Made by a program: the position numbers and the translations under genes. A DNA stretch of 64,000 nt. It comes from Mucisphaera sp965279675 (GTDB lineage Bacteria > Planctomycetota > Phycisphaerae > Phycisphaerales > Phycisphaeraceae). Shown here piece after piece: positions 23,847 through 31,892 of the stretch. The DNA lies in contig NZ_CBDIIJ010000002.1 of assembly GCF_965279675.1 (NCBI RefSeq), positions 806,001 through 870,000 on the forward strand, given 5' to 3'. The notes under the pieces were generated by a model that ran no database searches, had not been told where the DNA came from, and saw nothing but the letters and a program-made list of their open reading frames with translations. Numbering within the stretch: position 1 is the first letter of the stretch; each line of letters opens with the position of its first letter.

Positions 23847-26800
23847 ATGACCGAACGACCCGACACACCCAAACCCGATCAGCCCAACCCGCAGACCGAC
23901 GGTCCCCGAGCCGCCGATCCCTCCACCACACCCACCACCGACAGCCCCCCACACACACCCGCATCTGACACCCCAACCGCCGACGCACTCCCGGGCATGC
24001 CCGATATCAGCATGCTCCCCGAAGAAGAAACCAACCCCAACGACAACCTCGTCGGCACCACCATCTCCGGCAAATACAAAGTCACCGACACCATCGGCCA
24101 GGGCGGCATGGGCGTCGTCGTCAAAGCCATCGACATCCACCTCCAGCGGGAAGTCACCATCAAGCGCCTCAACGACATGGCGCTCCGCTCAAGAACCGGT
24201 ATCGACCGCTTCTTCCGCGAAGCCCGATCCGTTGCCGCACTCAACCACCGCAACATCGTCAGCATCTACGAACTCGGCTCCGACGAGCAGGGCCCCTACA
24301 TCGTCATGGAGTACCTCCCAGGCGGCGACCTCGAAAAGAAGATCGCCAGCCAGGAAAAGTTCTCCCTCGAACAGACCCTCGCCGTCCTCAAACCCGTCGC
24401 CAAAGGCCTCGCCTACGCCCACAGCAAGGGCATCGTCCATCGCGACATCAAACCTTCCAACATCATCCTCGACGAAGACGGCACCCCCAAGATCGTCGAC
24501 TTCGGCATCGCCCGACGCGACGACCACCTCGACCTCTCCCTCACCGGCCAGGGCATCGGCACACCCGCCTACATGGCCCCCGAGCAGCGCACCGACTCCA
24601 AACGCGTCGACCACCGAAGCGATATCTTCGCCCTCGCCAAAACCGCCTACCAGATGATCACCGGCGAGCTCCCCGACACCGTCTACTTCGACGAACTCGA
24701 TACCGACGTCCGGCCCGCCTTCGAACGCGCCCTCCAAAGAGACCCCGACAAACGCCAGGCCTCCATGGACGAGTTCATCGCCGAGATCGATGTCCTCGCC
24801 CCCGCCACCCTCGAAGGCACCAACACCCCCGGCACCACCTCCAGCGCCACCATCTGCCCGAACTGCGACGCCCACAACAAGATGGACGCCGCCTTCTGCC
24901 ACAACTGCGGCGCCGGCATGTTCGAAGAGTGCCCCTCCTGCTCGGTCGAGAACCGCGTCGGCGCCAAGTTCTGCCTCGCCTGCGGCATCAGCATCGAGAA
25001 ATACCACGCCGCCGAAGAAGCCCTCCGCAAAGCCCGCGGCTACCTCGAACAGGCCGACTACGACGAAGCCACCAGCTGGGCCAAAACCGGCATGGAGACC
25101 AGCTACCTCCAGGCCGAGTTCGAAGAGATCGAAACCGACGCCGCCGAACGCAAAACCCGCATCGCCCGCCTCAAGAGCAGAGTCGATCAGACCTTCAAAT
25201 CGAAGCAGTACCGCGAGGCAGCGACCGCCGTCGATGAAGCACTGAAGATCGCGCCCGCCAGCCGAGAACTCCGCCTCGCAAAATCACGCATCCAGAACGC
25301 CCTGCACCGCACCGAAATCGAGGCCGCCGAGAAAGCCACCCAACAAGCACTCGACCAGAAACGCTACCCCGAAGCCGCCAAAGCCTGGACACGACTCGTC
25401 CAGATCGATACCGAACATCCCAGCGCCCCCAAGCTCCGCGCCGCCATCAAAGCCCAGGAAGAAGACCACCGCCGCCGCTACCAGGAAGCCGCCGCCGACC
25501 GCAAGGCCGGCCGCATGGCCGCCGCCATCACCGGCATCCGCAGCCTCAAGAAGGACTACGCCTGGGACCGCAACATCAACATCGATGCCGAAGCCTGGGA
25601 AGCCCTCGAAGCCAAACTCGCGCCTCACCGCGAGGAAGCCAAACGCCTCGAAGCCGACGACAAACCCAAGCTCGCCATCGCCAGTTGGAACCAGGCCCTC
25701 ACCATCCTCCGCAACGACGCCGAGTCGCTCGAAGGCCTTCAGCGCGCCACCGACGCTCGCCAGGAACAGAAAGCCCGACAGGGCAAACGCAACCGCCGCA
25801 ACCTCCTCGTCGCCGCCACCCTCCTCATCATCGGTGCTGGAGTTCCCGCTGGACTCTACGTCTACGAACAAACCATCGACCAGCAGGTCGATGACGCCAT
25901 CGCCATCGCCAGGCAATCCGAAGGTCCAACCGTCGGACTCAACACCCTCGACAACGCCCGCGCAATCTCTGACCACCCCCTCAGCCTGGTTCCCGCCTGG
26001 CGAGAGCAACGCACCCTCCGCCTCAACCAGGCCACCTACGACCTGTTGCTCGCCAGCGCCGCCGCCCAACTCCAGAACGAAAACCTCACCGCCGCCGAAA
26101 CCACCCTCCGCGACTCCCTCGCCTTCGCCGACAACCACGCCCTGACCAACACCGCCAACCCCCCGGAAGACACCGCCAACACCCTCATCGAACGGGCCAT
26201 CCAACTCGCCGCCGAGCAGCGCTACGACGACGGCCAGAACGTGCTGCTCCTCGCCGCCAACCTCCTCGGACCCGACGCTGTCGCCGGCATCGAAACCCAG
26301 ATCCTCGCAGCCGCCGAGGCCCGCCGCACCGCGCTCATGGCCCGTCAGAACTACAACCAGACACGCGATCAGATCGACGACCCCGAAGGCTTCCTCCCCT
26401 TCACCTCAGCCGGCCGCGAGGCCCAGTCGCTGATCGATGCAGCCCAACAGAACATCGACAAAGCCACCGCACCCCAGACGCCCCTCCCCCAGCGGGCAAC
26501 CAGCTACGCCAACGCCGAACAGAACTACCTGAGCGCTCTCGAAGCCCTCAAGGATGCCCGCTCGCAAGTCGCCCAGGCCATCGAGCAGCGAGCCACCACG
26601 ACCGACGCCGTGACACGGGCAACCCGCCTCTGGACAGACCAGCAACCAACCAGCCCCGTCGCCCCCGCACTCACCGCCACCGCGAACCAACTCCAAACCG
26701 CCGCTCAGCAGGCCATCCACCCCGACACCCGCAACTACACCCAAGCCATCAGCTTCGCCCAGCACCTCGAAAACCTCAGCCGCGCCATCACCCTCATCCA

Positions 26801-28013
26801 GGAACAGGCCCAGACCGCCACTACCACCCAGACCCGACTCAACCAGCGCATCCAACGCACCGTCGAAAACCTCAACCAGACCTACAACGAAACCGGCGAC
26901 TTCCTCGCCGACTTCGCCGGACCCACCTGGAGACTCGCCCGGGAACAGCGCACACAGGCCAACAACACCTACGAAGAAGCCGGCCAACGACTCGCAGCCA
27001 TCGAGTCCAACATCCCCGAACCGACCGACAGCAACTTCGAGAACTGGATCAACGAACTCCCCGAGCAGGTCCTCGCCTACGAACAACTGACCGAACAGGC
27101 CATCGCTGGCTGGCTGGCCGTCGACAGCGCCCTCGACCTCGCCGCCAACGAAGCCGCCATCACCCGACTCGCCGCCGGCAAACGCAACACCACCGGCATG
27201 ACCTTCATCGCCGTCCAAGGCGGGCCCGTCGTCATGGGACACGCCACCCGACGATCCGACCCCTCTCTCGGCATCGGACCCGAGGAACTCCGCCGAAGCG
27301 GAACCGTCGATCAGCCCCTGCTCATCAGCCGCTTCGAAGTCACCCGCGGGCAATACGCCGAATACATCCGCGACCGACTCATCGATCAGGGACTCACCGG
27401 ACCCGACGCCGACCAGGCCATCGCCGATGCCCCGCCCTGGAAAAACCCCACCGAAATCGCCACCGACGGCCGCACGTTCACCCAGAACGACAACCACCCC
27501 GTCGTCTTCGTCTCCGCCAAAGACGCCGCCGACTTCTGCCGCTGGCTCTCCGAACGCGAAGGCATCACCTACCGCCTCCCCACCGAAGCCGAATGGGAAT
27601 ACGTCGCCCGAGCCGACGCCCCCGCCGACGCCCCCTTCCACTGGGGCGACCGCGTCACCGGACTCTCACCCGTCAACGGCATCCCCACCGGCGACGGCCC
27701 CGCCCGCTACCAGTGGGAAGAAGAAGACGGACACACCTTCACCGCCGAAGTCGGCACAGGCGTCGAACCCTTCCCCGCCAACGACTGGGGCCTCTACAAC
27801 ATCCATGGCAACGTCGCCGAATGGGCCACCGCCGACGACGGCCAGCCCATCGTCAAAGGCGGGTCGTGGGCCTGCTCCGTCCTCGACAGCCGCCTAGGCG
27901 ACCGCCGAACACCAGCACCCACCTCACGACTCGAACAACTCGGCTTCCGCATCGTCGCCGAACTCCCCCTCGGAGCCGACCTCCCCGACAACCTCTGGCG
28001 GGACGCTCCCTAA
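23847..28013 (+). CDS. Ser/Thr kinase with zinc ribbons, helical repeats, TM and FGE-like domain
   Basis: This 1388-residue protein combines several modules. A Pro/Thr-rich disordered tail (about 1-65) precedes a Hanks-type kinase: the glycine loop GQGGMGVVVK with VTIKRL lysine near residue 100, catalytic HRDIKPSN near 198, DFGIARR near 218 and APEQ. Two zinc ribbons follow: CPNC..FCHNCG near 335-355 and CPSC..FCLACG near 362-380. Then long helical repeats with TPR-like character lead to a membrane helix near residue 650 (NLLVAATLLIIGAGVPAGLY). The outer part is coiled coil and ends in a formylglycine-generating-enzyme (sulfatase-modifying factor) domain from about 1117: PVVMG, RFEVTRGQY, RLPTEAEWEYVARA, GNVAEW and GGSWACSVLD. 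The second copper-binding cysteine of true FGE is serine, so the domain is probably sensory or ligand-binding. It may signal extracellular events to the cytosolic kinase. Confidence 0.9.
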   Translation: MTERPDTPKPDQPNPQTDGPRAADPSTTPTTDSPPHTPASDTPTADALPGMPDISMLPEEETNPNDNLVGTTISGKYKVTDTIGQGGMGVVVKAIDIHLQREVTIKRLNDMALRSRTGIDRFFREARSVAALNHRNIVSIYELGSDEQGPYIVMEYLPGGDLEKKIASQEKFSLEQTLAVLKPVAKGLAYAHSKGIVHRDIKPSNIILDEDGTPKIVDFGIARRDDHLDLSLTGQGIGTPAYMAPEQRTDSKRVDHRSDIFALAKTAYQMITGELPDTVYFDELDTDVRPAFERALQRDPDKRQASMDEFIAEIDVLAPATLEGTNTPGTTSSATICPNCDAHNKMDAAFCHNCGAGMFEECPSCSVENRVGAKFCLACGISIEKYHAAEEALRKARGYLEQADYDEATSWAKTGMETSYLQAEFEEIETDAAERKTRIARLKSRVDQTFKSKQYREAATAVDEALKIAPASRELRLAKSRIQNALHRTEIEAAEKATQQALDQKRYPEAAKAWTRLVQIDTEHPSAPKLRAAIKAQEEDHRRRYQEAAADRKAGRMAAAITGIRSLKKDYAWDRNINIDAEAWEALEAKLAPHREEAKRLEADDKPKLAIASWNQALTILRNDAESLEGLQRATDARQEQKARQGKRNRRNLLVAATLLIIGAGVPAGLYVYEQTIDQQVDDAIAIARQSEGPTVGLNTLDNARAISDHPLSLVPAWREQRTLRLNQATYDLLLASAAAQLQNENLTAAETTLRDSLAFADNHALTNTANPPEDTANTLIERAIQLAAEQRYDDGQNVLLLAANLLGPDAVAGIETQILAAAEARRTALMARQNYNQTRDQIDDPEGFLPFTSAGREAQSLIDAAQQNIDKATAPQTPLPQRATSYANAEQNYLSALEALKDARSQVAQAIEQRATTTDAVTRATRLWTDQQPTSPVAPALTATANQLQTAAQQAIHPDTRNYTQAISFAQHLENLSRAITLIQEQAQTATTTQTRLNQRIQRTVENLNQTYNETGDFLADFAGPTWRLAREQRTQANNTYEEAGQRLAAIESNIPEPTDSNFENWINELPEQVLAYEQLTEQAIAGWLAVDSALDLAANEAAITRLAAGKRNTTGMTFIAVQGGPVVMGHATRRSDPSLGIGPEELRRSGTVDQPLLISRFEVTRGQYAEYIRDRLIDQGLTGPDADQAIADAPPWKNPTEIATDGRTFTQNDNHPVVFVSAKDAADFCRWLSEREGITYRLPTEAEWEYVARADAPADAPFHWGDRVTGLSPVNGIPTGDGPARYQWEEEDGHTFTAEVGTGVEPFPANDWGLYNIHGNVAEWATADDGQPIVKGGSWACSVLDSRLGDRRTPAPTSRLEQLGFRIVAELPLGADLPDNLWRDAP

Positions 28014-28031
28014 ACCGCTCAACCGCACAAC

Positions 28032-28556
28032 TCAGTAATCCACAGGCGTCGGAGCCCCCTTGCTCGTCAGCAGAATCGGACGAGCCTCCGTGATATCGCT
28101 CCGCGGGATCACAACAATCGAAAACGGCCGATACCGACCATCCGCCGGCACACCTCCAGGCGTGTTGTACCGAACCCGCACCCGATACTGACCATCACGC
28201 GCATCGATCGATCGGATCATCGCCCAGTAACCCCGCTTCCGCTGGTCACCCACCGCGTAAAGCAGCACCATCTCGGTCTGAAAATCCACCTCGTACTGAT
28301 CCGGCCGCAGCAAACCCGCATTGTTCAAACCCCGCTGCGAAGTGATCACGTACAAACCCGCCGACGCCGGACCACCCACCTCCGCATTCGTCCGCCGCAG
28401 GATCGGAATCGGACCCTCAGGCACCAGCCGCGGCAACGGATCATTCCCCACCGCCCCACCCGCACAACCCGCCAGCCCCAATGGCAAAGCCACCACCACC
28501 GCTAAGAGAAGTGAAAAGAAAAGGGTCCGTCCCGGCTCACGCGTGCTTGCTTCCAT
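28032..28556 (-). CDS. Lipoprotein with PrcB-C-like domain
   Basis: A 174-residue lipoprotein: the signal peptide LLLAVVVALPLGLAGC places the lipid anchor at Cys31. The mature part has GLYVITSQRGLNNAG, LRPDQYEVDFQTEMVLLYAVGDQRKRGYWAMI and YRPFSIVVIPRSD, an order that resembles the C-terminal domain of PrcB-type proteins, known from the treponemal dentilisin protease complex. That link is weak, and no function is claimed. The chosen ATG is MEASTREPGR; the frame extends 10 codons upstream. The gene is convergent with the big kinase gene, whose stop is 18 bp away, and lies 48 bp downstream of lpdA on the same strand. Confidence 0.55.
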   Translation of the reverse strand: MEASTREPGRTLFFSLLLAVVVALPLGLAGCAGGAVGNDPLPRLVPEGPIPILRRTNAEVGGPASAGLYVITSQRGLNNAGLLRPDQYEVDFQTEMVLLYAVGDQRKRGYWAMIRSIDARDGQYRVRVRYNTPGGVPADGRYRPFSIVVIPRSDITEARPILLTSKGAPTPVDY

Positions 28557-28604
28557 AGCCAGCAGTATACCCATCCCACCAACCACCCCGACAACCCACC
28601 AAAC

Positions 28605-29999
28605 TCAGATGTGGATCGTCCGACCATCCACACCCATCGCCGCCTCCTTCAGCGTCTCCGCCAGCGTCGGATGCGCATGAGGCGCCCGCGCCAGGTCCTC
28701 CGCCGAAGCATGCATCGTCATCGCCACCGCCGCCTCCGCGATCAGATCGCCCGCCGACCGACCGATGATGTGCACCCCGAGAATCCGATCCGTCGCCGCA
28801 TCCGCCAGCACCTTCACCTTCCCGCCCGACGCCGCAATCGCCTGCGCCCGACCATTGCCCAGAAACGGAAAAGCCCCCTTCCGGTAGTCAACCCCCGCAT
28901 CCTTCAGCTGCTGCTCCGTCTTGCCCACCGAAGCAATCTCCGGCTCCGTATATACAATCGCCGGAATCGCGTTGTAATCCATATGCGAAGCACCCGTCAC
29001 GATGTGCTCCACGCAAGCCACCCCCTCCTCCTCCGCCTTGTGAGCCAGCATCGGCCCCGCGATCACGTCCCCAATCGCATACACCCCCTCCACACTCGTC
29101 TCGAAGTGCGCATCCGTCTTCACCCGACCCCGCTCATCCACCTCCACCCCGATCGCCTCCAGATCCAAACCCGCCGTGTTCGCCTTCCGACCCACCGCCA
29201 CCAGCACCCGATCAAACGTCATCGGGTCCCGATCCTCGATCTCCACCGTCACGTTATGAGGCTTGCCCGTCGCCCCACTCACCCGCGCCCCCAACACAAA
29301 CTCGAGCCCCTGCTTCTTGAACACCTTGTGCGCCTCATCCGCGATCTCCCGATCCATCCCCGGGAGGATGTGATCCAGATACTCGATCACCGTCACCTTC
29401 GCCCCCAGCCGACGCCACACCGACCCCAACTCCAAACCGATCGCCCCCGCACCGATCACCGCCAGCGTCTCCGGCACCTCCTCGTAAGCAATCGACTCCG
29501 TCGACGTATCAATCCGCGGATGCTCCAGGTCTACCCCCGGCAACGACACAGGCGTCGACCCCGTCGCAATCACCACATGCTCCGCCTCGACCCGCGTCCC
29601 GTCATCCTTGCCCCCCTTGACCGACACCGAACGATCCTCGTTGAACACACCCCGCCCGTGATAACGCGTCACCTTGTTCTTCTTGAACAAACCCGCGATC
29701 CCCTTCGTCAGGTTCCCCACCACCTTGTCCTTCCGAGCCATCATCACCCCCAGATCAAACCCCACCTCCGACGCCAACACCCCGTGATCCTTCAGATGAT
29801 GCGCCGCCTGCTCATACTGCTCCGACGATTCCAGCAGCGCCTTCGAAGGAATACACCCCACCCGCAGGCACGTCCCCCCCAGCGCCTCATGCTCATCCAC
29901 ACAAGCCACATCCAACCCCAGCTGCGCCCCCCGAATCGCCGCCACATACCCACCCGGCCCCGCACCAATCACCAGCAAATCATGCTTCTTGTCTGACAT
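28605..29999 (-). CDS. lpdA: Dihydrolipoyl dehydrogenase (E3)
   Basis: E3 reoxidises the dihydrolipoyl arm of 2-oxo acid dehydrogenase complexes using FAD and NAD+. The 464-residue protein has the FAD site VIGAGPGGYVAAIRGAQLG, the redox disulfide in LGGTCLRVGCIPSKALLESS, the NAD site AVIGAGAIGLELGSVWRRLG, the VLVAVGRKAN and YAIGDVIAGPMLAHKAEEEG blocks, and the catalytic HAHPTLAETLKEAA near the C-terminus. Everything is intact. The ATG of MSDKKHD has GGAG about 10 bases upstream and was preferred over one five codons earlier. It closes the sucA-sucB-(membrane gene)-lpd run, so it most likely serves the 2-oxoglutarate complex. Confidence 0.96.
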   Translation of the reverse strand: MSDKKHDLLVIGAGPGGYVAAIRGAQLGLDVACVDEHEALGGTCLRVGCIPSKALLESSEQYEQAAHHLKDHGVLASEVGFDLGVMMARKDKVVGNLTKGIAGLFKKNKVTRYHGRGVFNEDRSVSVKGGKDDGTRVEAEHVVIATGSTPVSLPGVDLEHPRIDTSTESIAYEEVPETLAVIGAGAIGLELGSVWRRLGAKVTVIEYLDHILPGMDREIADEAHKVFKKQGLEFVLGARVSGATGKPHNVTVEIEDRDPMTFDRVLVAVGRKANTAGLDLEAIGVEVDERGRVKTDAHFETSVEGVYAIGDVIAGPMLAHKAEEEGVACVEHIVTGASHMDYNAIPAIVYTEPEIASVGKTEQQLKDAGVDYRKGAFPFLGNGRAQAIAASGGKVKVLADAATDRILGVHIIGRSAGDLIAEAAVAMTMHASAEDLARAPHAHPTLAETLKEAAMGVDGRTIHI

Positions 30000-30020
30000 A
30001 ACAACAAACTCCATTCACGC

Positions 30021-30509
30021 CTAAAACCAGCTCGAAGTCGTAAATCTACGAACAACCATCATAGCGCCGCCTACCGCAAGCACGCCCAACAAGGCACCCG
30101 GGAAAAACCAGAACAGGCCCCAGATGAAACCAACTCCAATCGCTTGCACTAAAACCAAAGGCATCATGATGATCAGAGCTAATTCATACGCAGCATCAAT
30201 TAAAACTGCCACTAAGAGGCACATGTATCCCAGGTACCACAAGCCCAAGGCTAGTAGCCAACGGGTAGGCTTGAAATAGCACAAACCACAGATGACACCC
30301 AACGGGAAAGTGATGAGATGCTGAAGCACTTGTCCGTTATTGATAGGTTCTTCCAAAAACCAATACAAAGGAAGTGTAGCGGCCCCGGCCGAGAAACAGA
30401 CGATCATCCGAACGTATGACAACAATCGCTTCCGCAAAGTGACACCAACGGTATGAGCATCACGCTCACAACCAGCATCGCCCCCTGAATCAGCCAGCTC
30501 CTCCCCCAC
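30021..30509 (-). CDS. Small polytopic membrane protein of unknown function
   Basis: A 162-residue protein with about four hydrophobic segments (for example MIVCFSAGAATLPLYWFL and IIMMPLVLVQAIGVGFIWGL) after a 25-residue hydrophilic start. It is not similar to any family I recognise. The nucleotide composition is visibly lower in G+C than both flanking genes and its third positions are mixed rather than the strong bias of sucB and lpdA, so it may be an insertion in an older sucB-lpd unit. It lies 1 bp after sucB and 21 bp before lpdA. An alternative start is the internal ATG of MIVCFSAG. Confidence 0.55.
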   Translation of the reverse strand: MGEELADSGGDAGCERDAHTVGVTLRKRLLSYVRMIVCFSAGAATLPLYWFLEEPINNGQVLQHLITFPLGVICGLCYFKPTRWLLALGLWYLGYMCLLVAVLIDAAYELALIIMMPLVLVQAIGVGFIWGLFWFFPGALLGVLAVGGAMMVVRRFTTSSWF

Positions 30510-30510
30510 C

Positions 30511-31806
30511 TCAAGCCTCCAACAACATCCGCGACGGATCCTCCAACGCCTGCTTCAACCGCACCAGGAACGTCACCGCCTCCCGCCCATCGATCAGCCG
30601 GTGATCGTAAGTCAGAGCCGTGTACATCATCGGCCGGATCACCACCTCCCCATCCACCGCCACCGGCCGCTGCTGGATCGCGTGCATCCCCAAAACCGCC
30701 GACTGCGGCGCGTTCACAATAGGCGTCGAGAGCAGACTCCCGAAGATCCCGCCATTCGTGATCGTGAACGTCCCGCCCTGCATCTCCTCCAGCCGCAGCT
30801 GGTTCGACTTGATCCGCGTCACAAAATCCCCGATCCCGCTCTCCACCTCCGCAAAGCTCATCCGCTCCGCGTGCCTCAGCACCGGCACCACCAGCCCCTT
30901 CGGAGCCGACACCGCTATCCCGATGTCATAGTGATTCTTGTAGACGATGTCCGTCCCCCGGATCTCCGCGTTCACCGCCGGGATCTGCTTCAGCGCATCG
31001 ATCGATGCCTTCACAAAAAACGACATGAAGCCTAGCTTCACCCCGTGCTTCTTCTCAAACCCATCCTTGTACTTCGCCCGCAGGTCCATCACCGCCGACA
31101 TATCGATCTCGTTGAACGTCGTCAGCAACGCCGCCGTGTTCTGCGCGTTTTTTAGGTGCTCAGCCACCCGACGCCGCAAAGGCGTCATCGGCACCACCTC
31201 TTCCAGCTCCGCCGCATCCCCCGACGTCGCCACCGGCACCGGAGCCGCCACCTTCTCGCTCTTCGCCCCCGGAGCCTCCGACGCCGCTGGCTTCGACCCA
31301 CCCGCCACATGCGCCAGCACGTCTTCCTTCAGCAGCCGCCCGCCCGGCCCCGTTGCCTCCACGTCCGCCGCGCTCAGCCCGTGCTTCTCCAGCAGCACCG
31401 CCGCCGCCGGCATCACCAGCTTGTCCCCCACCTTCTGCGCCGCCTCCCGCTCAGCCGCCGGCTTGGAAGAAGACGCAGCCTTCGCTTCCTGCTTGGCCTC
31501 AGCGGGCTTCTCCTTTTTCGTCTCCGCGGGTTTCGTCTCGGCCTTCGCCGCCCCGTTCCCCGAAACACCCCCCTCTTCGAGATAGCCAATCACATCCCCC
31601 ACACTCGCCGTCTCACCCTGCTTCTTGAGCAGCTTCCCCACCACCCCATCCGCCGGCGCCGGCAACTCCAACGTCACCTTGTCCGTCTCGATTTCACAAA
31701 GCGTGTCATCCTTGCTGACAACATCGCCCTCCTGCTTGAGCCACTGACCGATCTCAACCTCGGTGATCGACTCGCCCACTTCCGGGACGATCAGTTCAAC
31801 GGACAT
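30511..31806 (-). CDS. sucB: 2-oxoglutarate dehydrogenase E2 (dihydrolipoyl succinyltransferase)
   Basis: SucB transfers succinyl from E1-bound intermediate to CoA. The 431-residue protein has an N-terminal lipoyl domain with the lipoylated lysine at about residue 43 in CEIETDKVTLELPAPADG, an Ala/Lys/Pro-rich flexible linker, a peripheral subunit-binding segment (VMPAAAVLLEKHGLSAADVE) and a C-terminal acyltransferase with the catalytic histidine in TALTYDHRLIDGREAVTFL. The ATG of MSVELIVPEVGES has GAGGGAT upstream. It follows sucA on the same strand with 86 bp between. Confidence 0.95.
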   Translation of the reverse strand: MSVELIVPEVGESITEVEIGQWLKQEGDVVSKDDTLCEIETDKVTLELPAPADGVVGKLLKKQGETASVGDVIGYLEEGGVSGNGAAKAETKPAETKKEKPAEAKQEAKAASSSKPAAEREAAQKVGDKLVMPAAAVLLEKHGLSAADVEATGPGGRLLKEDVLAHVAGGSKPAASEAPGAKSEKVAAPVPVATSGDAAELEEVVPMTPLRRRVAEHLKNAQNTAALLTTFNEIDMSAVMDLRAKYKDGFEKKHGVKLGFMSFFVKASIDALKQIPAVNAEIRGTDIVYKNHYDIGIAVSAPKGLVVPVLRHAERMSFAEVESGIGDFVTRIKSNQLRLEEMQGGTFTITNGGIFGSLLSTPIVNAPQSAVLGMHAIQQRPVAVDGEVVIRPMMYTALTYDHRLIDGREAVTFLVRLKQALEDPSRMLLEA

Positions 31807-31892
31807 GGTCGCATCCCTCGTCGGCGAGGGCTCCTCTGGGTTCAGCAATCCAACCACCGGTCACACCATCAATCCTACCCACCCCGGCCAAC

